64,000 bases of DNA from Monosiga brevicollis MX1 (Eukaryota > Opisthokonta > Choanoflagellata > Craspedida > Salpingoecidae), in assembly GCF_000002865.3 (NCBI RefSeq), contig NW_001865069.1:199555-263554 (forward strand), written 5' to 3'. This document shows, piece by piece, positions 22,082 through 34,170 of this stretch. Under the pieces are notes generated by a model, which saw nothing but the letters and a program-made list of their open reading frames with translations, did no database searches and was not told the DNA's origin. Position numbers and translations under genes: made by a program. The stretch's first letter is position 1. Every line of letters starts with the position of its first letter.

Positions 22082-24037
22082 ATGCAGGACGACACGGAGC
22101 CGCCATCACGGGACTCCGGCCTAGCCCTCAATACGAACACTCAGTCAGAAGCTATGGAAGCCGTCACCCCAGAGCCGCTCGAGACCAACGTCTCACCCCT
22201 TGAAGCTCTCAACTACCGACAAAAGTCCGACAAGCCGCCGCCCCAGGAGCAGCTCGAGCCGCTCGAGCCGGCCGAGGCACAAAGTGATCGATGGGCCTGC
22301 TGCAGCCTGGCACCCCTCATGCATGCGCACAAAAATCCCAACGCCCTAGCCAGCTACGTTGGTCGCTGGAAACTGCCGGTCGGTGAAGCTTGGTCCACCT
22401 CACCCGAAGGTACGGCCTACCAGTTTCCGCAGCCCACGCAACCGCATGTCATCTTGACATGACCCTAGCAGCAATGCTCTGATTTCGGCATTTGGTCATT
22501 AGCCGTTTGTGCGGCTTGCTGCTGCCCATCGTTGGCGCTGATGCGAGCCCGTAACCTCTATGACTTTTGGTTCAATCCTCGGCGCGAGTAAGTGCAGTTG
22601 CCCTGGGCGTCGCAAGCTCGCTTCCTGACCCACTCCTCACACCAGAGTTTGAATCGATTGATGCAGGCAGCCATACCAATGTTTTGGAGGCCGACGCTGC
22701 CGTTCTCTCGGAAGCAAGTGCGATGGTCTTTGCGATGTGTGCAGCTGTCCATACCATGTGCGGCTGGCCTCCGAGGTGCGTGAAGTGCCGAACATGTTCG
22801 GCATCCGAGTGGCAAATGCGCAATTGCTGACTCCTCCTTCAGGTGTGGTGCTGTCCCTGTGTTAGTTTGGTCGGTTTGCGAGAAGCCACTCGCTATCAGC
22901 GCAATATTCAACATGACCCTTGGGACAACCGCATAATGGTTTGTCGCCCCGTTCCTTGTGGATCGTGGTCGCACTCGCCCACGACCAACGAACTCACCAA
23001 TCCGGTTGCATGGGTATTATGACGTGACGCAGCGTTTTGAAAATTACTGTGAAGTTTGCTATTGCTTTCAAAACGATCGACAAGCCTTGCAGGACCGCGT
23101 CAATCGCTACCAGGCTGCAGGCTGCGTCTCCTTCACCCTAACATGCTGGTTCGTGCGCTTGGATGTGTGTTTGTGCTCCATCAGGCTGAAAGCTTTGCAT
23201 GCCAAAGCTGATCTTACCGTCACAATGACAGCCTCTTTGGCTGTTTTGCCTCCCAACTCGAATACGAGCTATCGAACCGCCCCCCTATTCTAGTGACAGA
23301 TGAGGAGCTGGAAGAAGCACTGCGCGTGCCCAAAGGAGAGGAGCGCCTTCGCACGGACCTGATCCGCCGCTTTCACGTATGCAGGCATCAACTGAGCAAC
23401 CATGCCCTCGATTGCAAGACCTTGTTAATTCAACCGTAGCACCCGCTGCTGTCATGTCATGCTCATCCAAGCCGCACATACCTTGCTCCATGGGGTAGAA
23501 TAAGGTGGGCCCGACTCCAGCAGCCAGCTCGGCGCAAGCGGTCACAACTGCGCCGCAGTAAGTCTGGGCCTGCAACTGTCAGCTCCTTTGCAATTCGACA
23601 TGCCTGCGCCTTCCTCGACTCATGGCTTGGCCCCATATGCTTGCAGAATGGCCCACGAGGAGGTGATTCAGCTATGGAAGCTGGCCCCGTCCGCGCACCA
23701 ACCGGCCGCCTCGCGGTTACCACCCTTGGCGCGATCCACCAGCAGTGCGACCCGGGCCGACCGTGCTCCCATCACAGTTCAGCCAGCTGGCGTGGTAGTG
23801 GCACCCTCGCTAGCAGGTGCTGCCCCACTTGCTCCCATCCAACGCGACGCCAACACTGCAACCCCCACATCTGCACCACAGCCGGTCACCAGCGCCTGGT
23901 CCGCGTCGGATTCCGCAGAAGTGGACACCGAGGCGACAACAACGACCTTTTCACCTGCACAAAGAAGTGGCAATGAGTCACCCACGCTGGATCAGGCAGA
24001 TGCGAAACCTGAAGTGATTCCAACCTCGAGCAGCTAA
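22082..24037 (+). CDS. Cys-rich protein with PLAC8-like CC/CP motifs
   Basis: Seven or more exons. Phase-consistent joins cover 22082-22409, 22503-22587, 22667-22775, 22843-22938 and an exon from about 23033 to 23159. They produce successive Cys clusters, each followed by Arg/Leu-rich sequence: VCAACCCPSLALMRARN, CDGLCDVCSCPYHVRLAS, VWCCPCVSLVGLREATR, NYCEVCYCFQND and LTCCLFGCFA. Such CCxxC/CP...R clusters resemble PLAC8/cornifelin domains, but the match is from motif style only. A Ser/Thr/Ala/Pro-rich tail from about 23680 runs to TAA at 24035-24037. One small exon between about 23440 and 23590 cannot be placed in phase. Start chosen as the first ATG (MQDDTEPPSRD). Function unknown. Confidence 0.5.
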
Positions 24038-24429
24038 TTTGAAGCAACTGCCTGCACTCGCTTGTTTAAGAGACCCTTGGTTCTACTCGACCGTGTGTCT
24101 GCGGCACCTTTTTTCCTTAGCCGAGTCAACCAATCGAAGCCCCTGTATGTGCCTTTACTTGAGACATCACCTCACACCACCAGACCCGCCCAACTTGTTC
24201 GTGGTTTTCCAATAAAATAAAATAAAAGGAAGCCCCAACAACTGCTTGCGGACAGCCTGATACAGTGTAGTAAACCAGAAGTTGGAGCAGGAAAAAGAGA
24301 GTATGATGCTAGCACGGTCAATTTGATCGGGGCACCCCTTTTGGAGGGCGGCCAGGCAAGAAGAACAAGATGCCCCAGCACCAAGTTGGCCGAGAGAGCC
24401 GAATGGTTTTTAGGAAGAGGGGGACGCGC
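24038..24429. other. Convergent intergenic region
   Basis: 3' flanks of the PLAC8-like gene (+) and RPL8 (-). AATAAAATAAAATAAA at about 24211-24226 on the + strand could serve as a polyadenylation signal. No gene seen. Confidence 0.6.
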
Positions 24430-25400
24430 TTACTCGTCCTTGCCAGAGGACTGGCCACCGCGCAGACGACCAGTGCGGCGGGCCGCGATGAGACCGACCT
24501 TGCGACCAGCGGGCGTATCACGCTTGCAAGTCGAAGGCTTGCCAATGTGCTGATGGTTACCACCACCGAAGGGATGCTCGACGGGGTTCATCGCAACACC
24601 ACGCACACGGGGCCAGCAGTTACGCTTGGCCTTGTACTTGTAGTACGCACGACCAGCCTTCAGGAGGGGCTTGTCGATACGGCCACCACCAGCGATCAGG
24701 CCAACCATGGCGCGGCAAGTGGAGGGAATGGTCTTCTTGGAGCCCGAGGGCAGACGGACACGCGACTTGCCAGTGTCCGAGTTGTGGGCAATGACGGTCA
24801 CATAGTTGCCAGAGGCACGGGCAATGACACCACGGTCTCCGGGCTTCTCCTCGAGGTTGCACACAATGGTACCCTCGGGCATCTCACCGACAGGCTTGAC
24901 GTTGCCAACGCTCAGCTCAGCCTTCTTGCCGCAGTAGATGAACTGGCCAGTGTGCATGCCCTCAGCGCAGACAAAGGTCTCCTTCTGGAGGCGGTAGCGG
25001 TAGGGGTCACGGAAGACCACACGCGCCAGGGGAGCACCACGTCCAGGGTCGTGGATGACTGAAGAAAAGAAAGACACGTGTTGGAGGGGACAAGTAAAAT
25101 GAGTTCACTCTGCAGCTCTCGACGTGCGATTGCAGCACGACTGGTGCGCGTAAAGTGAAACAAATCAAGAAATGTTCCGGTGTCCCGACCACCCTCTCTC
25201 CCAAGGTTCAATGGCATGGCTTGATGTGCCAGGCAAAAAAAAAAAAATCAGAACTTACTCTCGCGCACCATGCCCTTGATAAAGCCATGACGCTCGGCGT
25301 AGTCGACCGGGCGAAGGCGGGCGGCACCCTTGCGGTGCTTGGTGTGGGACGTAAAGATAGATCCCGCACCCTTACGCTGTCCACGGATAACGCGACCCAT
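24430..25400 (-). CDS. RPL8: 60S ribosomal protein L8 (uL2)
   Basis: Two coding exons, 25400-25259 and 25058-24430, give 256 residues, essentially the family length. It begins [16 protein letters not shown], and the join reads [16 protein letters not shown]. The C-terminal domain contains the universally conserved [14 protein letters not shown] block at the peptidyl-transferase centre, followed by [18 protein letters not shown] cag-like acceptor (AATATAG) lies directly before the ATG, so there is probably a 5' UTR exon upstream, common for ribosomal protein genes. The ATG/acceptor arrangement and the length fix the start. Confidence 0.96.
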
Positions 25401-26655
25401 CTATATTGGGTGCAGAAAGAGACAGATGAGCTGAGGCAAGCATGTGCAGCAGCATGGCGCGCAACGAGCATTCAAGCCATGATATAAAATGGCAGGCGGT
25501 CGCTTTGGAACATCCCGAGCACACCAATGCTTGATAGCAAGTGTCTCAGAGCATCTGGCCACCCCGCTTGTCCCTGACTCTGTTCCATGAGATGAAAAGG
25601 AGCGCTGTCATGACGGCTCGAGGTCCTTGGCTTGGCCGAAGCACGAGGCGCACGACCAGCATCGATCACACGGCCATGCGTGGCCGGCCCAAGCTCGAGT
25701 TGTGGCACCAGCATCGAGCGCAGCAGCATCACATGGAGCCCATGAACCATCAAGACAACTCGACCACACGAGTCTTCATCGGCTGCCAAACACCCCTGGC
25801 CCGCACCAGACCTTTGCACCGCCGGACCGATGCGTCGCTTCACCGCGGTCGAGCTCACGACTTGAGCTCTCACCTTGACGGGTAAAAAAAAAGTGTTTTC
25901 ACGAGGGTTCAAACCTCGATGAGAAGGAGAAGGTCAAGTGCGGGGTGGAACTACACAAGTGTGATCCAGCACACACTTTGTTCGTTTTATTGGCCCGCGA
26001 GGGTGGTTGTCAGACGATATATTTTGGGGAGGTATTTTGCGTTCATGATACTTTGGGGAGGTATATTTAGAGTGCACCTCCTGCCATCAAAGTGTCGCAT
26101 TCGGTACACTTGGATTTCAATCGACGTTGCTCGCTGTGTTTCGTCTTACATCCGTCTTTCTTACGGCCTGGCGTTTTTTATGGGTATCGTGCCAAGCGGA
26201 TTATGGGTGAGCGGTGATGAGCCCTTGGCTGCAAGTCTTTTTCAAGTGTTGGTGGTCAATTCAGGTCATGGGTTCAGCCATCGATCTCCTTCAGTAGGCT
26301 CACCGAATGAAGAGATGACCGAGACAATGGGTGCTAGCCAAACAAACTCGGAAAACATCAAACAAAAAGAGCACGCACAGCGTGCACAGCCAACCCTCAC
26401 TCATGGGCAAGAGAGCCGAACATGTACAAGGTGAACACGACGCGCTTGCAGCACTGGACGTGAGCCACACGCATGATTCACAACACCGAAAATAAGTCAA
26501 GGAGCAGATCAAAGCAAAAAGAAAAGAAGGTCACGCAAACAAAAAGCTCTGCGGCACCGCCGCCAATGTGTCCTGAGCAGAAGCCAGAACACGAACAAGC
26601 CAAGAGGATAGACACAAAGACGAGCCGCCGCGTTGGCATTGGCCCCAATGACGAC
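25401..26655. other. Intergenic region between RPL8 and bZIP gene
   Basis: Contains the presumed RPL8 promoter and 5' UTR exon/intron (first few hundred bases) and, at the right, the 3' flank of the bZIP gene. The part from about 25960 to 26180 is more AT-rich and holds two copies of TTTGGGGAGGTAT (about 26022 and 26052). No gene recognised. Confidence 0.6.
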
Positions 26656-28389
26656 TCAAGGGCCCGTAGACCCGGCCCGAGCCGCCCCGGAGTCTGTAAC
26701 CTTGGGCACGGGAGTGGCCAACGCGTTGTTCAAGGCCCGTGCACCATCTTTGCCCTGCAATGTCGAGCGCAGATGGTCCGTGGCAGCCATGAGTAATTGT
26801 TGTTGTTGCTGCTGCTGCTGTTGCGAAGGGTTGGCCGCAAAGGGATCCTCGGTACCCGTGCCAGTCATGGGCTCGCCCGTAAAGGGGTTGAACTTGAAGG
26901 TGCTGCCTGTAGCAGCCGCATTGTTGTTGCCGGGATTGGCGGCTCCTGGGTATCCAAACATGGCCATGGGAAACATGTTGGGCTGGTGCACGCTGGTTTG
27001 GGATAGGCTGGGATTGAGGCCACCGACGGCAGCATGGTGGGCCATGCTCGGGTTGAGACCGCCCATGCCCATTTGCATCGTGTTGGCTGGCCGCATGTCC
27101 GCGAGGTGATGTGAGCTGTGGGCTTGGTTGAGATGGTGATGCATTGGCATGTTCATACCCATGTTCACGGGTACGCCCATGCCCATGCCCATGCCCAGGC
27201 CCATGCCCATGCCTGGGTGGTGCATCAGGCCCGGGTGGGCATCGAGGGGGCCGCCAAAGCGGGCGTGGTGGGCGCCCACGACGGGAACGTGACCAAAACG
27301 TGAGGTGGTGAGCCAGGACTGACGAATGCCGCCGGGCCCGTAGAGGGTGAAGCAGAGCTCCAGCAAAGAGTGGTGTTTCTTGCTGAGCTCCTCCATCTCC
27401 ATCTTGAGCTGCTGCTGGTGCCGTGAGGCTTCGAGAAGGCGTTGATCGAGTTCGAGGCGGCGCATTTTGGCACGCTGGCGGTGGCGAAGCGCGGCAATGC
27501 GATTAAACTCGCGGGTGCGGTCTGTTAGCTGGGAGTCGACAGTACTGGCGGGTGAAGTCGGCGAGCCACGAGCCGAGTCTTCTGGGCCGGAAGTAGGTCG
27601 AGAAGGAGACAGCTTTGCTTGACCCGATGGTTGGAGCGATCGTTGATGGGACTGATGTGACTGTCCGTGGCGCTTGGCCGTCTTGAAGGCCGGCTCGCCG
27701 GCATAGCTGTCACCCTCGCTTTCCTCGTCGTCGCCGCGGCTGCCCTCGCTGCTGCGGGCGGAGGTGGACATCGTGGCAGCACTTTGCGAGGTGGCGCCGG
27801 TGGCGCTAGCTACCTCGCTAAGGCCGGTGCGCTGATGGGACGTCGCAGAAGAATCGGAAGACAAGTTGGACACGCTATCCGCCGCCGTCAAGGGTGCCGT
27901 CTCTGTGCTACGCTGGTTGCTGGCGTGGCTGCCTCGCTTGGGGCGCTGCCCGCGGTCATTGAGGAGCTTCGCATGCTGCACGGGCTTGGAGTGTGATGAC
28001 TGGCGCTCGTGCTCTGAGGCCTTGGTCGGAACGGGCGTGGATGACGAAGATTGTGCGCATACGCTCGGTGCTGCAGCGATGGCTGAGTCGGCAGATAAAG
28101 CCTCGTTGGTGGCGGCGTCTGGGCTAATGGAGTCGGCTTGCACACCTTTGCGCTTGGTTTTTGAGGGCTGCGATGATCCTGAGCTCTTGCCGTGATGGCG
28201 GTTAGACAAAGACGCAGACCGTTTTTTGTGGATGCGGGTAGTGTCGGTAAAAGTCGACTGATCCTTGGCTGTCTGGGCGGATGTGTCAACCTGTTTGGCC
28301 TGCTTGGCCTGCTTGGCCTGCTTGGCCTTGAGAACCGTCGGGTCGGCGGGCTCGGCCTGCAGACCGGCTGCCGCCAAAAGAGCGTTCAT
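26656..28389 (-). CDS. bZIP transcription factor with Met/Gly/His-rich and poly-Gln regions
   Basis: Uninterrupted 577-residue frame. A Ser/Thr/Ala/Lys-rich disordered N-terminus (residues 1-290) is followed at about residues 295-345 by a bZIP: basic region with FNRIAALRHRQRAKMRR, fitting N-x2-AA-x3-R, then a helix with ELDQRLLEASRHQQQLKMEM and EELSKKHHSLLEL. bZIPs bind DNA as dimers through this unit; the zipper heptads here are short and contain His/Gln, so dimer strength is uncertain. Downstream are a Gly-Met repeat (GMGMGLGMGMGMG), several His-rich patches, an Asn run and nine glutamines (about residue 540). The subfamily (CREB/ATF, AP-1 or other) cannot be assigned. Notable in this intron-dense window for having no intron. 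Confidence 0.8.
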   Translation of the reverse strand: MNALLAAAGLQAEPADPTVLKAKQAKQAKQAKQVDTSAQTAKDQSTFTDTTRIHKKRSASLSNRHHGKSSGSSQPSKTKRKGVQADSISPDAATNEALSADSAIAAAPSVCAQSSSSTPVPTKASEHERQSSHSKPVQHAKLLNDRGQRPKRGSHASNQRSTETAPLTAADSVSNLSSDSSATSHQRTGLSEVASATGATSQSAATMSTSARSSEGSRGDDEESEGDSYAGEPAFKTAKRHGQSHQSHQRSLQPSGQAKLSPSRPTSGPEDSARGSPTSPASTVDSQLTDRTREFNRIAALRHRQRAKMRRLELDQRLLEASRHQQQLKMEMEELSKKHHSLLELCFTLYGPGGIRQSWLTTSRFGHVPVVGAHHARFGGPLDAHPGLMHHPGMGMGLGMGMGMGVPVNMGMNMPMHHHLNQAHSSHHLADMRPANTMQMGMGGLNPSMAHHAAVGGLNPSLSQTSVHQPNMFPMAMFGYPGAANPGNNNAAATGSTFKFNPFTGEPMTGTGTEDPFAANPSQQQQQQQQQLLMAATDHLRSTLQGKDGARALNNALATPVPKVTDSGAARAGSTGP

Positions 28390-30088
28390 GCCGTTGCTTT
28401 GAGGGTCGCAGATTTGGTGTGCGCTTCAGAAGAACTCGGGAAACGTGTGCGAGAAACGGGTGTCTGTCTGTTCAAGGAGCAAGCAGTCCGGATGCGCATG
28501 CGGAGGCGGGCGCGGGAACGGGGGAGACGGGGGTGATATGTGGGGACCACAGGGTTTCAAAAATGATGCCCTCAGCTCTGGACAAGCAAGCACAGGCACT
28601 GTGTGGCGGAGATCCGGGGGGTACCCGAAGAGAGGGGGATGGCGTATGGACGGTGGCCAAGTTGCGTTGAGGCGGGACATTCAGCGGGCAATGCAGGTGG
28701 GAAAAGATGACTCTGCGAGCCAAAGCTTGCAAGTCGGTCGGGGTGTCTGTTGGTTGACCTGTTTGTCCGTCTGAGGCCGTGGAATGGAGAACAATCAGGA
28801 AAATCAGTCAGCGACTCCTGATCAAGTTTCGTGATTTCGGGGATGGGGCTCGAGGTTGTAGGGGTGGATAGAGTTGGCCAGAACTCTGGGCCAGAAAATG
28901 ACCAGAGTGACGCATGCACCCAGCTTCAACCATGTAAGAAAAGAAAGGGGGAGGGGGCTTCAGGCCGATGCAAGGAAAGATGCAAGATGCCACCGTGCTG
29001 ACGTGGAGAGGTGAATGGGTGTGTGTCTCTGGCGTCTGGTGCTGTCTCTTTCTCTTCTCTCTTGGCTGGCTGGGGCTTTGGTGTCTCCTTGCCTCTCTGC
29101 CGTCAAGGGTTGATGGCTGTCTCTTTCTATCACTTGGGTTTGGCGGTGGGAACGTCTGATTGAGGATGTAAATACTTTCGTGAACATTCTCAATGTGTAA
29201 GACCCTCTTGGATTGTGGACACATTTCGTGGGGTTTAAGGGTCCGTTGCGTCCGAATTTGATGACAACAGCCCCCCAGCGCCTATGTGATGTGTGTGGGT
29301 GTGGGTGTGGGTATGTGTGTGGGTGCGTGAACAAAGAAGGCCGAAATAGCGTCAAGCACATCTCGCAAGATTGCAAGTGTGCACGGAGAACCTGACACGC
29401 AGTTGACGTCAAGCATGGGGTGGAGGTTTCCTACATGATGATTCCTATGTCTGCTTCCTAAGCTTCCTGGAGCATACTTAGCCCACTGTAACATGGATGT
29501 TCATCACGCAATCTGTTGCAAAACGTTTCTGCGAACATGAAAAAAATTTATTGTGGTGGTGGGGGGTTCGAGAACGATCGAACCATCGAAAGGGCAACCG
29601 GAGGGGGACACGCGAAGCAGAGCCCTCCCGAGCGCAAGAGTATCAGGTCCACACGCAAAACGACAGGAACCAGACACTCGTGGTTTGTTTGTTTTTTCCC
29701 TGCCTCGTCCCAGTTTCCGGGTGCCGCTGGAGAAAAACAGACAAAAGCGACACTGCGCGCGCACAGGCCACACAAGCACACGCCTGTAGAGTGTCGCAGC
29801 GAGCGAGAGCCTGCAAACCCATTCATGTTCATGTATAACTGACTGTCTGTGGCTGTTCTGGGACGTGCAGCAGAAGAAGAAGGGGGAACAAAGGCAACTT
29901 GACGATACAAGACGCAGAGAAAAAGATACAATTGACTGGCCCAAGATCAAGCAAACTCGCAGGAAGAACACTTGGAAATACGCTCACACGCTCACACGCG
30001 CGCACGTACACGCAGAGGGCACATGCCTCTGTTGACATCGGATGTTAATATTATTACAGTATGCCATATGTCGCGTTGGCCTGCGGCA
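28390..30088. other. Intergenic region upstream of bZIP gene
   Basis: 1.7 kb between the bZIP start and the 3' end of SAS-6. Probably bZIP promoter and 5' UTR plus the SAS-6 3' flank. It includes a GTGTGGGTGTGGGTG stretch (29292-29325). No credible coding frame found. Confidence 0.6.
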
Positions 30089-32448
30089 TTACGCGACGGA
30101 ATGTGATCCACCAGCCGTCAGCATGGTGTAGCTCGTGGACAGGGTATCTACGGCTCGTGGTTTCTCGGGTTGCGGGTGGGGATCCGGCGAGCTCTGTAGC
30201 GCTTTGCCTGATCCCGGCTGCTTGTTTGTCTGACGCAGTTGGCGATGTAAATCGGGCGTTGCCATGGCAGAGGGCGGGCCCTTTTGCGGCGGCGTCGTAA
30301 ACTGGCGCTGATGCTTGGGCTTGGGGATGTGCGATCGTTCTGACTCGGGCGTCGCAGCCGGCGCTGATTCCGTCCCCTTTGAAACTACACGTGGCAGCTC
30401 CGGTTTTTCGACTTCAAACAATCCAGCCGAGACCTGCACGCCCTTAACTCGCGGTGAGTGCCCGCAGCAAATCAACTGTGCGCGGCCAAAGAGAAACATG
30501 GAGGTGCACACAGACCTTGTCCTTGGACGAAGGGTGAGCATTCGTCAGTGACCCCAGGGGACGACGTTGCTGTTGCAAGACTTGCGCCAGCTTAGCCGTA
30601 CCCGAGGGCCCCACTTGGGTCGAGCGACCAAGATGCGCCGCCGCCTCATACCCAGCCACCTTGCGCACGACATCATACTGAGTCGAGGACCCGGCTCCAA
30701 CGGTCGTCCCGCTTGGTAAAAAATTGGCCCCAGATGTCTGCGGCGCCCGCTGACGATTCATCCATGCCAAAACTGCCGACCAGTCCCCGTTCCCACAGTG
30801 ACAGGAACGCCAGTGATGAGACCAAGGGTAAAAAAAATAAAAATAAAAAATAAAAAAAAAGGACCCATGTGCAACAGCGCAAATGCAGGCACAACCCCAA
30901 CGGTACAAGTCATACCTGATTCCTTGGTCTGCAAGTCTTGAGCCAGGCGTTGCTGCTCTGCGCGCGCGGTCTCCAAAGCCTCTTCCAAAGCACTCTGCTC
31001 CTTTCGGACTTGTTGAAGTTCGTTCTCCGTGCTGCAAAAGCACACGACCGCGCGAAGAAAAAGACAATCCCCATCAAGCTCAGTCTCTGCACCAAAGCTC
31101 CTCCTCTCCACCAGTCTTGAAGCAATTCAAAACGTACCGAACACTCTGATCCCGCAGCTTCTCTCGCTCCGCCTGGAGAGCAGTAATCTGTTCCTGTGCC
31201 TGCACATAAGCCAGCCCATGCCCGATTACAACAAGCAGCACCCCGTGAGCTTCAATCCGTCGAGAACCGCACTCGTCCGAACCACGCGACACCACACCCA
31301 AAAGCCCAGACTGTGGGTTGACAACCCACGCACCTCGGTCAGCTCATGTGCAAGGCGCTCCTCCCGCTCTCCAGCTGTGGTCAATTGATGGTGCAGGTTG
31401 GAAATGACACCGTTGCCCTTGTGAATTTCAGCAACGCTAGACTGCAATGTGCGCTCCAAGGCCGCTGCATGCTGCTGGGCCTGTCGCAGCTCCACTTTCA
31501 GCTCCTATCGAACCCAGCAAAGCATGAAGTCACCAGGCCCCCGCAGACACATGAACATGCTATTGAGCAATAATCTGAGTCGGCCCAAACATGGCGCGGG
31601 CAGGAAGACACAATCCTGCACAGCGCGTGGCTTGGACGAACAGCCGTGACTGACCTCCACCTGACGCTGTGCCTGTGACAAGGTCTGCAGGCGATCTTGC
31701 AAGCGCTCAGCGCCCGTATTGCGCTCCGCTTCAAGGCGCTCGACCGTTGCCTGCAAACTCGCCAGACGCTCCGCTTGTTGCTCCTAACAAGCACGCACCC
31801 CCGTGTGCCACCAGAGACACGCACGCACACCAATGCGGTGGCAGCGGCAAACAACAGCCCGGTTGAGTGCGATCGTACTCGCGTGCGTACAAAGGAGACG
31901 CAGCATTGTGAACCTTACCACAAGAGTGTCGCGTTGCTGCAGGCGCTCACGCGTGGCCGTGAGCTCGGCGGTCGTCTCAATGTTCATTTTGTGCGCGTGC
32001 TCCAGCTTCAGTGAGAGCTCACGGGATGAGCCGTCCTGCTGGAACTTGACCTCACGCAGTTGTCCGTTGAGGGTGGTCAGCTCGCGCACCTGCGCCTCGA
32101 GCGCAGCTTGCGCTTGCTTGGCCTCGCGCTCCCATTGTTCCCGGGCTGCTCGGTGACGTTGCTGTCGACCCAAGACCCCGCAGAGATTACAGTCAAGAGT
32201 AGCGCTTGCAGAACGAACGAAACAAAGGTCAAGCTCAGGTAGCATGTATGCAGAGGAGGTTCGCTCAACACACCTCGAGTTCAGTAAAGCGCGCCTGCTC
32301 CAGTTGCTGGCACTGCTGGAGGTGCTGCTGGTGTCGTTGCTCAAGCTCTAGAATCTGTTGCCGGGCTTGATGGGTCAAGTGGTGCTCGGTCTGTTCTCGG
32401 GACGATTGAAGGCCATGCAACTCCTGTTGAGAACAGACAAGTCCGTCG

Positions 32449-32500
<52 letters not shown>

Positions 32501-33481
32501 GGATACAAAAGACAAGAAACGAAAGAGTGAGGCAGTGCACCATTAGCGTGAGCCTGCCGTGTCATCTCCCCCCCTCTCGATGCTGCGCCAGCCCACTGAC
32601 CGCAAACATGGCCTGATGGCGCTCTTGCAGGGTAGTATGCTCGGTTTGTAGCTGAGCATGGGCACGCTGTGCCACTTGCAGGCATTGGGCCAGGTATTGT
32701 CGCACACTGGCATCGTCGGCCTGGACCAATCTGGGCACCGGTTGGCAAGAAGGGTCAGAGGATTGCTTAGGAAGAGGGCGGACTAGTGCGAGACTGGGAC
32801 CAACCTTAGGCTTAGGTGGACCAGATTCTTAAACTGATTCGTTTCCACCAGATTCAAAGTGGCCTGGCCCGAGGTGGCATCGAGGCCAAGCTGACACATG
32901 TACCTGGTCACCCGTCGAACGTGATTCAGGTGCGGCGTGAAATGGTAGACAAACAAACCCGTTCAGCATCATGAGCGGCATCAGGTGGGCGGCAGCACGC
33001 AAGAGCATAGGCCACCATGTCAAGATAACGGATGAAATTGCAAAACGCACCGCGAATCGTCGGGGTCTGCGCAACGGGATAAGAGCCGGCTACAATCACG
33101 AGGAAAGGCGGCATAGTCCACCTTGAGGCCTTGCTCGCGCTTGAGTTCAGCAAAGTCACGCTCCGCCAGTTCGAGAGAGTAGAGAAAAAAGGGATCCTGG
33201 TCATCTGTGACTCGCACCAGCAGCCCCTGGCGATCAGCCAGCTTGCTCGTGCGGTGCTGTAAAAGGACGCGCAGCACCTGATCGCTCACACTATTCCACA
33301 CCAAGACCGGGTTGAGAGGATTCGATGCAGCCTCTGAAGGCACACGTCGCCGCCTTGGTACCGCACTCTTCCCTTCCAGCCCCCATTGACAGGTACACGA
33401 CAGCCCGCACCTGTGACGCGAGCGCTCCTCGACTTGCACTGCCAGGTTGCCATCGTAAAACGTATTTGCCGCCGCCTCCAT
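30089..33481 (-). CDS. SASS6: Centriole cartwheel protein SAS-6
   Basis: Multi-exon minus-strand gene, ATG at 33481 (MEAAANTFYDG). Exons 33481-33411, 33290 to about 33051 and 32903-32805 join in phase and give the SAS-6 head domain: QGLLVRVTDDQDPFFLY, LKREQGLKVDYAAFPRD, LLSRCADPDD, and LNLVETNQFKNLVHLSL. The next exon starts LVQADDASVRQYLAQCLQ, matching the end of the head and the first rod helix. Six or more further exons (32780-30910) are almost pure Gln/Glu/Arg/Leu heptad coiled coil. Near the C-terminus VLAWMNRQ resembles the WLNK element of animal SAS-6. The tail is Pro/Ser/Gln-rich and ends at 30089. SAS-6 dimers assemble into the nine-fold cartwheel that sets centriole symmetry, consistent with a flagellate organism. 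Several coiled-coil exon joins are approximate. Confidence 0.92.
32450..32499. repeat. (CA)n microsatellite in a SAS-6 intron
   Basis: About 25 CA units inside an intron of the SAS-6 coiled-coil region. Confidence 0.95.
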
Positions 33482-34170
33482 GATTGCCTGGGCAGGCTTG
33501 CACGCACCCCCAATAACGGGGCTCCTCAACGGTTCGTTTCCAGCCGCAGCCTTTCCACGTGCCAACAAGCCCCGGTGCGGTGTACCAGCCACGCTGCCAA
33601 ACCCAACACACCACCCGCAAACTCGGCTGTTCCTGTGAGACTGCCCTGCTGTTTCGGCAAAGGCCCGGGTCTCGCCTGCCACCGCCGCCGTTACGAGATC
33701 GGTCCGTTGAAAATAAAAAGAAGAAGAAGAACACACACACACACACTTTCCATCAAAAAATTCGGATTTTCAAATCTCTGAAGAGACCCGCGAATACCCA
33801 TGGAGACTCGCAGCGATGATCTGACATTGTGTGATGTTTGCATGCATGTATGCATGGGTACACGGCGAAAAGGCTCCACCACACAAGACTCAACCACAAA
33901 CCACAGGCTCAGTCTGCTTTGGGTCGGTGCTGGGAAGGGACACGGCTCCTGCGCAACCAGCTGTGTTGCCTTGCAACTGCGTGCATCGGGCCAACGCCCC
34001 TCCCAACTTCAGACTAGGCGTGTGCTCTTGGAAGTACAGAGTCATAAGTGTCAATTCAAAGCCACTCGACGGCGAAGCACCTTTTTTTTTTTTTCCAGCA
34101 TCTCGATCGAGTCAACATCAACAACACCAACCTTTCATTCTGCCCCCTCCTCGCCCCCGCGCTCGCTGCC
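33482..34170. other. Divergent intergenic region (SAS-6 / SH2 gene)
   Basis: 690 bases between two diverging start codons; both promoters should lie here. A short (CA)5 run occurs at about 33732 and a T run at 34082-34094. No gene seen. Confidence 0.65.

Noticed and set aside
25895-25925. GGTTCAAACCTCG resembles a tRNA T-loop
   Set aside because: Upstream 70 bases do not fold into D- and anticodon arms; it reads as a simple small palindrome.
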